5,672 nt of DNA from Campylobacter sp. (GCA_021203945.1 JAJQAF010000069.1:1-5672); one strand, 5' to 3'; counted from the stretch's first letter, positions 1-5,672 are shown. Notes: a model not told the origin generated them from the sequence alone. Made by a program: numbers and translations.

Positions 1-44
1 CCGCAATGACATATACGTTCTCAAAAATAAAGGCTAAAAATTGA
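1..44 (+). other. Possible C-terminal end of an upstream gene (frame unresolved)
   Basis: Two plus-strand frames enter from the left edge and stop just before or inside the mobA start. One reads RNDIYVLKNKG and stops at TAA 35-37. The other reads AMTYTFSKIKAKN and stops at TGA 42-44, overlapping the TTG start of mobA in the same way that mobA overlaps pldA. The first looks more protein-like in composition; the second fits the local overlap pattern. Too few residues are present to identify a product. Either way no promoter for mobA is visible here, so mobA is probably transcribed from upstream. Confidence 0.35.
29..33 (+). promoter_or_regulatory. Ribosome binding site of mobA
   Basis: AAAGG lies seven bases before the TTG at 41 and supports that rare start. 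The conserved nucleotide-binding motif begins at residue 10, so no later start would give an intact protein. The same AAAGG-N7-TTG-AAAAAA arrangement occurs at pldA. Confidence 0.65.
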
Positions 45-697
45 AAAAATTTCCGATATGCGTGATCTTAGCCGGAGGCAAAAGCTCGCGAATGGGGCAA
101 GATAAGTGTCTTATGCCGTTTGGCGGTGCGCCGACGCTCACGCACTATCAGTTTGAGAAATTCGGCGCGATCTTTAAAAACGTCTTTATAAGTGCCAAGC
201 TAGACAAATTTGACCCGCCGCTAAGGATTATAAAAGATACGAATTTATCGTGTATCATCAAACAAAAGCCGAATTTAAGCAAAATTTACGACGAGGCGGA
301 TAATCCGTCCGCAAACCCAAAACGAAAAAAAGATGCCGATTTTTCGCCTATGTTGGCAATTTTTAGCATATTATCAAATTTTGATTCGGGTCATATTTTT
401 ATAATCCCCGCCGATATGCCGTTTGTGAGTTTTGAATGCGTTAAAAGGCTTTATGAATTTACAGATATATTTGATATGGTCGTTCCTACGGACAGCTTTC
501 ACACTCACTCGCTTTGCGGATTTTTTAGCGTCAAGCTGGCGAACGTCGCACGCGAAATTTATGAAAGCGGCGAGCATAAAATAGAGCTTTTGCAAAGCCG
601 TTGCAAATGCAAAAAAGTTGGGTTTGATAACGCGCAAGAATTTTTTAACATTAACTATTTTAGCGATTATGAGATCGCGACAAAGGTCAAAATTTGA
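41..697 (+). CDS. mobA: Molybdenum cofactor guanylyltransferase MobA
   Basis: MobA transfers GMP from GTP to molybdopterin-bound molybdenum, making the MGD cofactor used in the cytoplasm to mature formate dehydrogenase, nitrate reductase and DMSO/TMAO reductase-type enzymes. The 218-residue product shows the nucleotidyltransferase signature LAGGKSSRMGQDK at residues 10-22, an SPMLAIFSIL segment at 102-111 where MobA has its PGPLAG-like loop, PADMPF at 123-128 (metal/nucleotide-binding Asp), and a closing FFNIN at 201-205 resembling the FxNVN end of the family. It is longer than E. coli MobA (194 residues), the extra length lying mainly in a Lys/Asp/Asn-rich stretch around 74-101. The start is TTG, forced by the position of the first motif. 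Its stop (TGA 695-697) overlaps the TTG start of pldA, so the two are probably translationally coupled. Family assignment is secure; activity is inferred. Confidence 0.93.
   Translation: MKKFPICVILAGGKSSRMGQDKCLMPFGGAPTLTHYQFEKFGAIFKNVFISAKLDKFDPPLRIIKDTNLSCIIKQKPNLSKIYDEADNPSANPKRKKDADFSPMLAIFSILSNFDSGHIFIIPADMPFVSFECVKRLYEFTDIFDMVVPTDSFHTHSLCGFFSVKLANVAREIYESGEHKIELLQSRCKCKKVGFDNAQEFFNINYFSDYEIATKVKI
682..686 (+). promoter_or_regulatory. Ribosome binding site of pldA
   Basis: AAAGG within the end of mobA, seven bases ahead of the TTG at 694. It supports the TTG start, which is also the only one that includes the signal peptide; the next in-frame ATG encodes residue 39. Confidence 0.65.
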
Positions 698-1701
698 AAA
701 AAATCTTAATCATTTTAACGGCATTTATAAGCCTGTTTGCAAAAAACGCACAAGAGCTTTACGAACAGGCGCAAATTTACGAAAATGCGGGCGATAGCGC
801 AAATGCGATGATTTATTATAAACTAGCCGCACAAAAAGCTTTAAGCTTAAACGAACAAAATTTAACCTTAACGCAGACCAAAAATGCCGAAAAAACAGAT
901 GAAAACGCTAGTTTAAATACAGCCAAAATTAGCCCGTATAGCCCGATTAGACCCGATAAACTGGCAAAAAAACTAAGCGACGAGCCGTATAATATTGATG
1001 AAATTTTAGGGCTTCAGACCTACAAACTAAACTATCTTTTGCCCGCCTCGGTTGCGTTTAAGCAAATCAACGGCAGAAAAAGATTTGAAACGAATTTTCA
1101 AATTAGCTTTCAAAAGCCTTTATTTCACGATGTTTTCGGACTAAATGAAACGATCACGGCAGCATACACGCAAGAGTCGTGGTGGCAAACGGCAAAAAGC
1201 TCGACGCCGTTTCGAGAGACGAATTATCGTCCTGAAATTTTCGTTACTTTCCCGATAAATTTCGGCGAGTTGCCAAATTTGGAGTATTTAAAATTCGGAC
1301 TTCTGCACGAGAGCAACGGACAAGGCGGCGAAAATTCACGCTCTTGGAATAGGCTATATACACAGGCGCAATTTAGCGTCGGCGAGCTGGTTTTAATGCC
1401 GCGTGCGTGGGTGCGAATAAAAGAGCATGACGATGATAATCCGGGCATAGAAAAATATCTCGGGCGTGCCGATATAACGGCGATTTATCCGTTAGGCAGA
1501 CATTTTTTAAGCGCAATGTTTAGGAACAATTTGCAATTTGACAAGACAAATAAAGGCGCGTTTGAGCTGGGTTGGCTGTTTCCGCTCGGAAATAGCGGAA
1601 TTTACGGCTATGCAAAGTATTTTAGCGGATACGGCGAGAGCTTGATCGACTATAATAAACATACGAATAAGATCGGCGTGGGCTTCTCTTTTGTGAAATA
1701 G
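694..1701 (+). CDS. pldA: Outer-membrane phospholipase A (OMPLA)
   Basis: A calcium-dependent phospholipase of the outer membrane that hydrolyses acyl chains of glycerophospholipids and forms a 12-strand barrel active as a dimer. The 335-residue product has a signal peptide at about 1-16 (MKK, hydrophobic core, FA-K). A helical, TPR-like stretch follows at roughly 17-55, then a polar linker to about 95, then the phospholipase A1 domain from about 100 to the end. The catalytic block HESNG...SRSWNRLYT gives His205, Ser207 and Asn219, with the same spacing as H142/S144/N156 of E. coli. Ser215 matches the calcium ligand S152, and Gln210 replaces R147, which contributes a backbone carbonyl. DDDNPGIEKYLG (246-257) and SGYGESLIDYN (311-321) are further family signatures, and the chain ends in FSFVK. 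The TTG start overlaps the mobA stop. In Campylobacter this enzyme is linked to haemolysis and colonisation. No terminator is evident after it. Confidence 0.95.
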   Translation: MKKILIILTAFISLFAKNAQELYEQAQIYENAGDSANAMIYYKLAAQKALSLNEQNLTLTQTKNAEKTDENASLNTAKISPYSPIRPDKLAKKLSDEPYNIDEILGLQTYKLNYLLPASVAFKQINGRKRFETNFQISFQKPLFHDVFGLNETITAAYTQESWWQTAKSSTPFRETNYRPEIFVTFPINFGELPNLEYLKFGLLHESNGQGGENSRSWNRLYTQAQFSVGELVLMPRAWVRIKEHDDDNPGIEKYLGRADITAIYPLGRHFLSAMFRNNLQFDKTNKGAFELGWLFPLGNSGIYGYAKYFSGYGESLIDYNKHTNKIGVGFSFVK

Positions 1702-1901
1702 CGCTATGTTCGGTTTAAGTTATAACAAAATTTTAATTTCAATATGCAGAATTTATTGGATATGATTTATGCGGCGAATATGCGATAATATCCCGATAAA
1801 CTCGGTCTATTTTTATCTCTCGGCTTTATCTGCCACTATATAAACGGACAAAAATTTAATATTTAATTTTAAGTATTTTTATATATTTTATAAGGAAATT
1901 T

Positions 1902-1910
1902 TGCTAATAT
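1902..1910 (+). promoter_or_regulatory. Predicted extended -10 promoter of the GntP-type permease gene
   Basis: TGC followed by TAATAT (1905-1910) forms an extended -10 element, preceded by a strongly AT-rich stretch (about 1853-1902) with T runs and no clear -35, as is usual for Campylobacter sigma-70 promoters. Transcription would start near 1917, leaving a leader of about 28 bases with the ribosome binding site AAGGAG at 1934-1939. The rest of 1702-1901 holds no gene, terminator or riboswitch that I can recognise. Confidence 0.55.
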
Positions 1911-1944
1911 AAACACAACGATATTTTAACCTTAAGGAGTCTTT

Positions 1945-3321
1945 ATGAGCGGAATTTATTTGATTATAAGTTTTGTAATCGCCATAGCCGTAATGATATG
2001 GATGATTTCAAAGCTTAAAGTGCATCCTTTCTTGGCGTTAATGACGATATCTCTTGCGCTTGCTATCGTCGCCGGTATTCATCTTGATAAAATTCCCGGC
2101 ATTATAGGCGACGGCTTTAGCGGAACGTTTAAAAGTATCGGTATCGTCATCATATTCGGCGCACTTATAGGAACCGTGCTGGAAAAAACCGGTGCGGCGC
2201 TAAAGCTTGCCGATATAGTCGTAAATCTAGTAGGACAAAAGCGTCCCGAGCTTGCTATGCTCATTATGGGTTGGGTAGTAGGCATTCCCGTATTTTGCGA
2301 TAGCGGTTTTGTTGTATTAAACCCGATTAGAGAGGCGCTTTATAAGAAAATTTCGGCAAATCCGGTCGGTATGTCCGTAGCGCTAAGCGGCGGACTTTAT
2401 GCATCTCACGTCTTTATACCGCCGACTCCGGGACCGATCGCGGCAGCCGGCGCACTCGGACTTAGCGGAAATTTACTGCTCGTCATCGTTATGGGTACTG
2501 TCATTTCGTTGCCCGTTCTTGCAGGAGTATATTTTTTCGCTAAAAAAATCGGTCAAGACGTAACGATAGACGAAAAAGAAGCCGATGCGGTTATCGCCAA
2601 GAGTTACGACGATCTAATCAAGCAATACGGCAAACTTCCAAACGGCTTTTTGAGCATAGCGCCGATTATTATGCCGATTTTATTTATGGCACTTGGTTCA
2701 ATCGCTAAAATTTTAAAAATAAGCGGCATATGCGGTTCGTTGATGGGATTTTTAGGCAATCCTATAATAGCGCTTGCCATAGGCGTGATATGTGCCGTTT
2801 TCTTGCTCGCAAATACGCATAAACTCGGCGAATTTAACGAAATAACAAACGAATCGTTAAAAATAGTCGGACCTATTCTTTTTATAACCGCAGCGGGCGG
2901 GGTTTTAGGTAAAGTCATAACCGATGCGGGCTTTGTCGAGTTTATAAAAGAAAACGCTAAAGTCATAAAAGCGGCGGGTATTTTCTTTCCGTTCATCATC
3001 TCCGCCATACTAAAAACCGCCCAAGGAAGTTCAACCGTAGCCATTATCACGACGGCTTCCATAATGGGTATGTTTAACTCCGCCGATTCGCTTATGGACG
3101 CGCTCGGACTTACCAGCGAAATGGCGGCGGCGCTTTGCGTTATGGCGATAGGAGCGGGAGCTATGACCGTTTCACACGCAAACGACAGTTATTTTTGGGT
3201 CGTTACGAATTTTAGCAAAATGTCTCCTCAACAAGGATACCGCACTCAAACCATGATGACTTTCATTATGGGTGTCGTAGGTATGCTAAGCATTTGGGTA
3301 TTGTCTTTTATTTTGCTATAA
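1945..3321 (+). CDS. GntP-family sugar-acid:H+ symporter (gluconate permease-like)
   Basis: An inner-membrane secondary transporter of the gluconate:H+ symporter family (E. coli relatives GntP, GntT, IdnT, DsdX). The 458-residue protein is almost wholly hydrophobic, with about 12 predicted spans separated by short loops and one longer charged cytoplasmic-type loop near 200-232. Family landmarks are GIPVFCDSGFVVLNP (113-127), HVFIPPTPGPIAAA (155-168), AQGSSTVAIITT (359-370) and SHANDSYFWVV (410-420). Length is slightly above the 438-445 of the E. coli relatives. The ATG start has a strong AAGGAG site five bases upstream. The family moves gluconate, idonate, D-serine or glycerate-type substrates, and nothing visible decides among them. 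No sugar-acid kinase or dehydratase lies beside it, so it seems to be a single-gene transcription unit between its own promoter and the hairpin at 3330-3350. Family certain, substrate open. Confidence 0.92.
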   Translation: MSGIYLIISFVIAIAVMIWMISKLKVHPFLALMTISLALAIVAGIHLDKIPGIIGDGFSGTFKSIGIVIIFGALIGTVLEKTGAALKLADIVVNLVGQKRPELAMLIMGWVVGIPVFCDSGFVVLNPIREALYKKISANPVGMSVALSGGLYASHVFIPPTPGPIAAAGALGLSGNLLLVIVMGTVISLPVLAGVYFFAKKIGQDVTIDEKEADAVIAKSYDDLIKQYGKLPNGFLSIAPIIMPILFMALGSIAKILKISGICGSLMGFLGNPIIALAIGVICAVFLLANTHKLGEFNEITNESLKIVGPILFITAAGGVLGKVITDAGFVEFIKENAKVIKAAGIFFPFIISAILKTAQGSSTVAIITTASIMGMFNSADSLMDALGLTSEMAAALCVMAIGAGAMTVSHANDSYFWVVTNFSKMSPQQGYRTQTMMTFIMGVVGMLSIWVLSFILL

Positions 3322-3329
3322 GATTAAGT

Positions 3330-3350
3330 TAGACGGGTTTCCCCCGTCTA
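3330..3350. terminator. Hairpin between convergent genes, probable terminator
   Basis: A perfect 8-bp inverted repeat (TAGACGGG at 3330-3337, CCCGTCTA at 3343-3350) with a five-base loop sits nine bases after the permease stop. It is GC-rich within AT-rich flanks. The T tract is weak on both sides: GTCTTT follows on the plus strand, and ACTTAATCTT on the minus strand. Its outer edge also supplies the TAG stop of the truncated autotransporter on the minus strand. It is best read as the terminator of the permease gene, possibly working both ways. Confidence 0.6.
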
Positions 3351-4283
3351 GTCTTTAGGAAGCGTTACGCCGTTTAGGCTTGATACGTAATGATCGCCGT
3401 TATTTACCACGTATTGCTCTATCTTTGGAGTAGTATAAATATAACTATTTTCGCTGAAATATTTTCTTAGCTCCGCACCTATTTCAAGGCTAACGGTGTT
3501 ATTAGTAGAGCTTGATACGTCCTTAGCGAGCATTGTTCCGCTCTCTTTATAAGACGGAGTTTTTGTAAAGTAATAGTTCGCTCCGATAAACGGCTTAACG
3601 ATAAAGGTATTGTCGCTAAAAGAGAAATTTTTGCCCACATCGGCGCTAATCCCCAACGACTTTCTGGTAAAGTCGCTTGTGTTTGTGCCGTTTATTGAGC
3701 TTAGATATATGCTTTGATCGGTAGGTGAGATTTGTCCGTAAATTTTAAAATTTGCTTCGTAATCTTTTGCAAACGTGATGTTTGAATAAACTCCAAGCTG
3801 GAAGTTATCGCTCTCTTGCTTGATAAGCTTATCTTTAACCTCGGCATTTGCATAGGTAAAATAAACGCCCAAGAGCGCATTATCGCCTACTTTTCTGTCA
3901 TAACCGATAGTCGCACCATATATCGCTCCGCTATCGCCGTCTATGATGTTTGCACCGCCAAACACGTTGCCCCATAAGCTATTGTCGTAAATATCTACGT
4001 AGTCCGCGCTCATATCGCTGCCGACACTTGCAAATCTTAAAGCTGAAATTTTAGCCGCATAGGTGTCAAAAGGATTTTTACTCATTGCGATTCTATTTCC
4101 GATAGAGACTTCGTTGCTTAAATTTATAACGGAATTTATGCTTGAAGTTGCAGAATTTAGATTGTTTATCGTGCTTGCGTTGCTCGTTTGCTCGGTTGAG
4201 ATATTTTCAGCCACCTTGCCATTTTCTATCCTATCGTTTAAGATAAGCGTATTTGCTTCGCCTTTACTACTGCACCAGACCGG
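3348..4283 (-). pseudogene. Autotransporter fragment 3: linker helix and incomplete beta-barrel
   Basis: This frame is open from just after a TAA ending at 4284 down to the TAG at 3348-3350. A GTG at 4214 could begin a 288-residue reading, but the sequence before it (GEANTLILNDRIENGK) is clearly part of the same protein. Counted from that GTG, residues 1-50 are Asn/Ser-rich and helical (linker), and 80-288 are barrel: LWGNVFGGANI, GAIYGATIGYDRKV, NALLGVYFTYANAEV, NFQLGVYSNITF, ANFKIYGQIS, KSLGISADVGKNF, TFIVKPFIGANYYF, SLEIGAELRKYF and SYIYTTPKIEQYVV. Those are about nine strands; the family has twelve and ends in Phe or Trp. The last residues, NGVTLPKD, run directly into the hairpin beside the permease gene, so roughly 50-60 residues are missing. 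Confidence 0.75.
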
Positions 4284-4818
4284 TTAAGATGGCTGAAGCT
4301 GTAGTTTTATTTGTATTTGAAATTTCAGCTGATTTTTGAACGAAAAACTCATTTTGAGCTTGTTTCTGCTCAACTTCGCTTTTGCCTGCATTTGCCGCCT
4401 CTAACGCTTGAGACTCATTAATCTGCTCGGTTAGCAAATCTATTCTGCCTTGTAAATTTGCTACGACTTCAGCTTTTTTAGTCTCGTCTATCGGCGCACT
4501 GTCTTTATCATGATTATCTTCATTGACTTCTTCTAACATATTAGTATAATATTCTTTTTGTAGTTCATAGGGCTTGCTGCCGATTGCCTTGTCATTGGCT
4601 ACGGAGTCCATAACTAGCGTTTTACCGTCGTTTGTCAGTCTAAGCGACGTATCGTATAGCTCGCTAGCTTCGATAAAGTCGCCGTATTTGAAGTTCCGAT
4701 TTAATTTGTCGCTGAATTCTAACCCTAACTTTGGATTAAATTCCAAAGCCACGCCGGTTTTATTAGCCGTCGTAACGTCATTATTAAAGCTATTTGCTTT
4801 TAAAAGGACTATACCGTT
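4267..4818 (-). pseudogene. Autotransporter fragment 2: passenger end and coiled-coil stalk
   Basis: In the next frame, reading is open from the A6 run down to TAG at 4267-4269. It begins NGIVLLKANSFNNDVTTANK and continues through a possible GTG at 4752 (VALEFNPKLGLEF). That GTG has no convincing ribosome binding site, so this is a continuation of fragment 1 and not a separate gene. About residues 88-145 counted from the GTG are rich in Glu, Gln, Lys and Ala with heptad-like spacing (VVANLQGRIDLLTEQINES), suggesting a coiled coil. The frame ends ASAILTGLVQ, and the adjoining frame carries on as SSKGEANTLILNDRI. Confidence 0.65.
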
Positions 4819-5476
4819 TTTTAGCCTTTTGCACGCTTGTTTCCATATTAAAAAACGTAGAATTTAATACATTCGCATCGCCGGTTATGGTTATGCCTTG
4901 ATTATTATATTCGCCGTATTGACTTGGGGTGTAATTACCTACCAAAACCCTCATATTTGAAGCTTTAAAATCTTTTACGTCTATCGTCGCAGCCGCATTT
5001 GCGGCAACGGCTAATTCATCTCTTGACTTATCGTTACCGATCATAGTTAGAGTATCGGCTTTTACGGTTTCCGAAGTGCCAAGTATTAAGCTCGTTCTAT
5101 TCAAGGTTATATTTTTAGCTTTAATATCGGGGTTATCAAACTCAACCTGAGACTCACTTCCGCCAGTAAAAAGATTATCGTCGGTTAAAGGATTGAGATT
5201 TTTTATCTCCAGATCATGTTCTCCTATATCTATGACAACCTTTGCATCGTCTGGTAAGTTCTTGTCAAGTCTCTCACTGACTTTAACATTTAATGTAAGA
5301 TCGTCCGAACGATATGCGTCTTTTAACGTGATAGCGTCATCCGTTACGTCAAAATACGTCGCAACCTCACTACGATTGTTAATCGTATATTCAGCACCAA
5401 AAGCTAGGCTGTTTAAAACTGCCGTCGCACCTATCGTAAGCAAAGTTTTGCTTGTTACGCTACTAAGCTTTAACAT
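4790..5476 (-). CDS. Autotransporter fragment 1: signal peptide and N-terminal passenger
   Basis: The open frame encodes 228 residues from an ATG with an AAGGAG site. Residues 1-28 form a signal peptide (basic start, hydrophobic LLTIGATAVLNSLAF, cleavage likely after AFGA). The rest alternates short beta-type segments with polar turns (for example AKNITLNRTSLILG, DTLTMIGND, NQGITITGDANV), consistent with a right-handed beta-helix passenger. The natural frame ends at about VQKAK (residue 219); the final KRYSPFKSK and the stop at 4790-4792 follow the frameshift at the A6 run and are probably out-of-frame sequence. As it stands it would be exported to the periplasm without an anchor. No function is assigned to the passenger. 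Confidence 0.7.
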   Translation of the reverse strand: MLKLSSVTSKTLLTIGATAVLNSLAFGAEYTINNRSEVATYFDVTDDAITLKDAYRSDDLTLNVKVSERLDKNLPDDAKVVIDIGEHDLEIKNLNPLTDDNLFTGGSESQVEFDNPDIKAKNITLNRTSLILGTSETVKADTLTMIGNDKSRDELAVAANAAATIDVKDFKASNMRVLVGNYTPSQYGEYNNQGITITGDANVLNSTFFNMETSVQKAKKRYSPFKSK

Positions 5477-5502
5477 CTGAAGCTCCTTTAATTTTTAATA
5501 AA

Positions 5503-5530
5503 TGAATTAAACAATTCACAAACGTGAATT
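5503..5530. promoter_or_regulatory. Three alternating half-sites, candidate operator
   Basis: TGAATT (5503-5508), AATTCAC (5513-5519) and GTGAATT (5524-5530) are separated each time by the same four bases, AAAC. Adjacent pairs form perfect inverted repeats of 6 and 7 bp. The array lies between the autotransporter's predicted -10 and its ribosome binding site, in the transcribed leader, with half-sites 10-11 bases apart. This suggests binding of a dimeric regulator. I cannot name the protein. Confidence 0.4.
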
Positions 5531-5542
5531 TATCAAAAAAAA
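5527..5542 (-). promoter_or_regulatory. Predicted promoter of the autotransporter gene
   Basis: On the minus strand a run of eight T (complement of 5535-5542) is followed by GATAAATT (complement of 5527-5534). This resembles the T-rich region and TATAAT-like -10 of Campylobacter sigma-70 promoters. It would give a leader of roughly 45 bases before the ATG at 5476, containing AAGGAG. The exact register of the hexamer is uncertain. Confidence 0.4.
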
Positions 5543-5585
5543 CGAGCTTAAATTAAAGTAAAAATATTAAAATTTAAACGATATT

Positions 5586-5594
5586 TGGTAAAAT
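5586..5594 (+). promoter_or_regulatory. Predicted extended -10 promoter of the gene starting at 5647
   Basis: TGG followed by TAAAAT (5589-5594), after an AT-rich region, makes an extended -10 with about 52 bases to the ATG. AAACGAT (5576-5582) and ATCGTTT (5597-5603) are a perfect 7-bp inverted repeat flanking it, so the promoter may be under repressor control. Confidence 0.45.
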
Positions 5595-5646
5595 AAATCG
5601 TTTTTACGCAAAAAAGTAAATAAAAGTTTAAAATAAAGGGCGGATT

Positions 5647-5672
5647 ATGATAGTTTTTGTTGCGATTGATTG
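5647..5672 (+). CDS. Start of an unidentified protein (partial, runs off the window)
   Basis: An ATG at 5647 is preceded by AAAGGG at 5635-5640 with six bases of spacing and by a plausible promoter. Only MIVFVAID can be read before the window ends. The hydrophobic beta-like start followed by Asp is compatible with many cytoplasmic enzymes; no function can be assigned. It is divergent from the autotransporter gene and shares the 170-base gap with it. Confidence 0.55.

Larger units (their letters stand above)
3348..5476 (-). pseudogene. Disrupted autotransporter (type Va) with frameshifts and truncated beta-barrel
   Basis: Read from 5476 down, this is one autotransporter gene split over three frames. 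Removing one base at the A6 run (4817-4822) and one within 4267-4283 restores a continuous frame of 709 codons (708 residues). Its order is: signal peptide 1-28 ending AFGA-E, passenger about 29-320, coiled-coil stalk about 329-386, linker helix, and beta-barrel from about 501 (LWGNVFGGANI). The barrel has about nine strands and ends in VTLPKD, without the last three strands and the C-terminal aromatic residue needed for Bam-dependent insertion. Such proteins normally use the barrel to bring a passenger to the cell surface. The promoter and ribosome binding site (AAGGAG, 5483-5488 in complement) look intact. Two independent breaks plus truncation argue for a pseudogene, though sequencing error could explain the frameshifts alone. 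I do not recognise a specific adhesin. Confidence 0.8.

Noticed and set aside
1698..1707. Palindrome ATAGCGCTAT overlapping the pldA stop
   Set aside because: It has no loop and no following T tract, so it is not a terminator; a 10-base palindrome alone is weak evidence for a binding site.
1758..1793. GGATAT...ATATCC dyad in the pldA-permease gap, considered as an operator or hairpin
   Set aside because: Six bases per arm with a 24-base spacer in AT-rich DNA is within chance expectation, and it lies far from the predicted -10.
2604..3062. A 152-residue minus-strand open frame inside the permease gene
   Set aside because: It is fully antisense to a strongly conserved GntP-family coding region, has no ribosome binding site and shows no recognisable protein; it is a shadow frame.
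4063..4287. Plus-strand open frame opposite the autotransporter linker
   Set aside because: It is antisense to clear autotransporter sequence and is hydrophobic only because it complements Asn/Ser-rich codons; there is no convincing start signal.
4810..4826. Programmed ribosomal frameshifting at the A6 run
   Set aside because: Restoring the frame needs +1 (or -2), not the -1 typical of A-rich slippery sites. The downstream frame is broken again and the barrel is truncated, so a functional product would not result.
4574..4867. Plus-strand open frame of 97 codons opposite the passenger
   Set aside because: It is a shadow of the autotransporter passenger, with no ribosome binding site and no family features.
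1..5672. CRISPR array, tRNA, rRNA, insertion sequence or defence island
   Set aside because: There are no spaced direct repeats, cloverleaf sequences, transposase-like frames or terminal inverted repeats; recognisable genes account for most of the window.

Overview
The window looks like chromosomal DNA of a Campylobacter or a close epsilonproteobacterial relative. The signs are AT-rich composition with frequent AAATTTT-type runs, TTG starts behind AAAGG ribosome binding sites, T-rich stretches ahead of extended -10 promoters, and a mobA-pldA pair. From memory, that pair is also adjacent in C. jejuni (Cj1350-Cj1351). The base composition seems richer than C. jejuni, which hints at the oral species group (concisus/curvus/rectus/showae type); this is inference, not identification.

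Layout. Positions 1-44 hold only the tail of an unidentified upstream reading frame. Positions 41-1701 are a tightly coupled plus-strand pair: mobA (molybdenum cofactor guanylyltransferase) and pldA (outer-membrane phospholipase A with all catalytic residues intact), with overlapping stop and start. A 243-base gap, carrying an extended -10 promoter near its end, leads to a plus-strand GntP-family permease (1945-3321). A compact hairpin (3330-3350) separates it from a convergent minus-strand autotransporter gene (5476-3348). The last 170-base gap (5477-5646) contains the autotransporter promoter, a cluster of three related half-sites, and a promoter for a plus-strand gene that starts at 5647 and leaves the window.

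The most notable object is the autotransporter. It has a good ribosome binding site, a signal peptide, a passenger with a coiled-coil stalk and a beta-barrel, but its frame changes twice (at or near an A6 run at 4817-4822, and within 4267-4283), each time as if one extra base were present. Its barrel also stops about three strands early, inside the hairpin next to the permease gene. I read it as a decaying surface-protein gene, or conceivably a silent recombination donor. Apart from it the genes are recognisable housekeeping or transport functions. I see no CRISPR array, tRNA, rRNA, insertion sequence or defence system, and no convincing novel multi-gene system.
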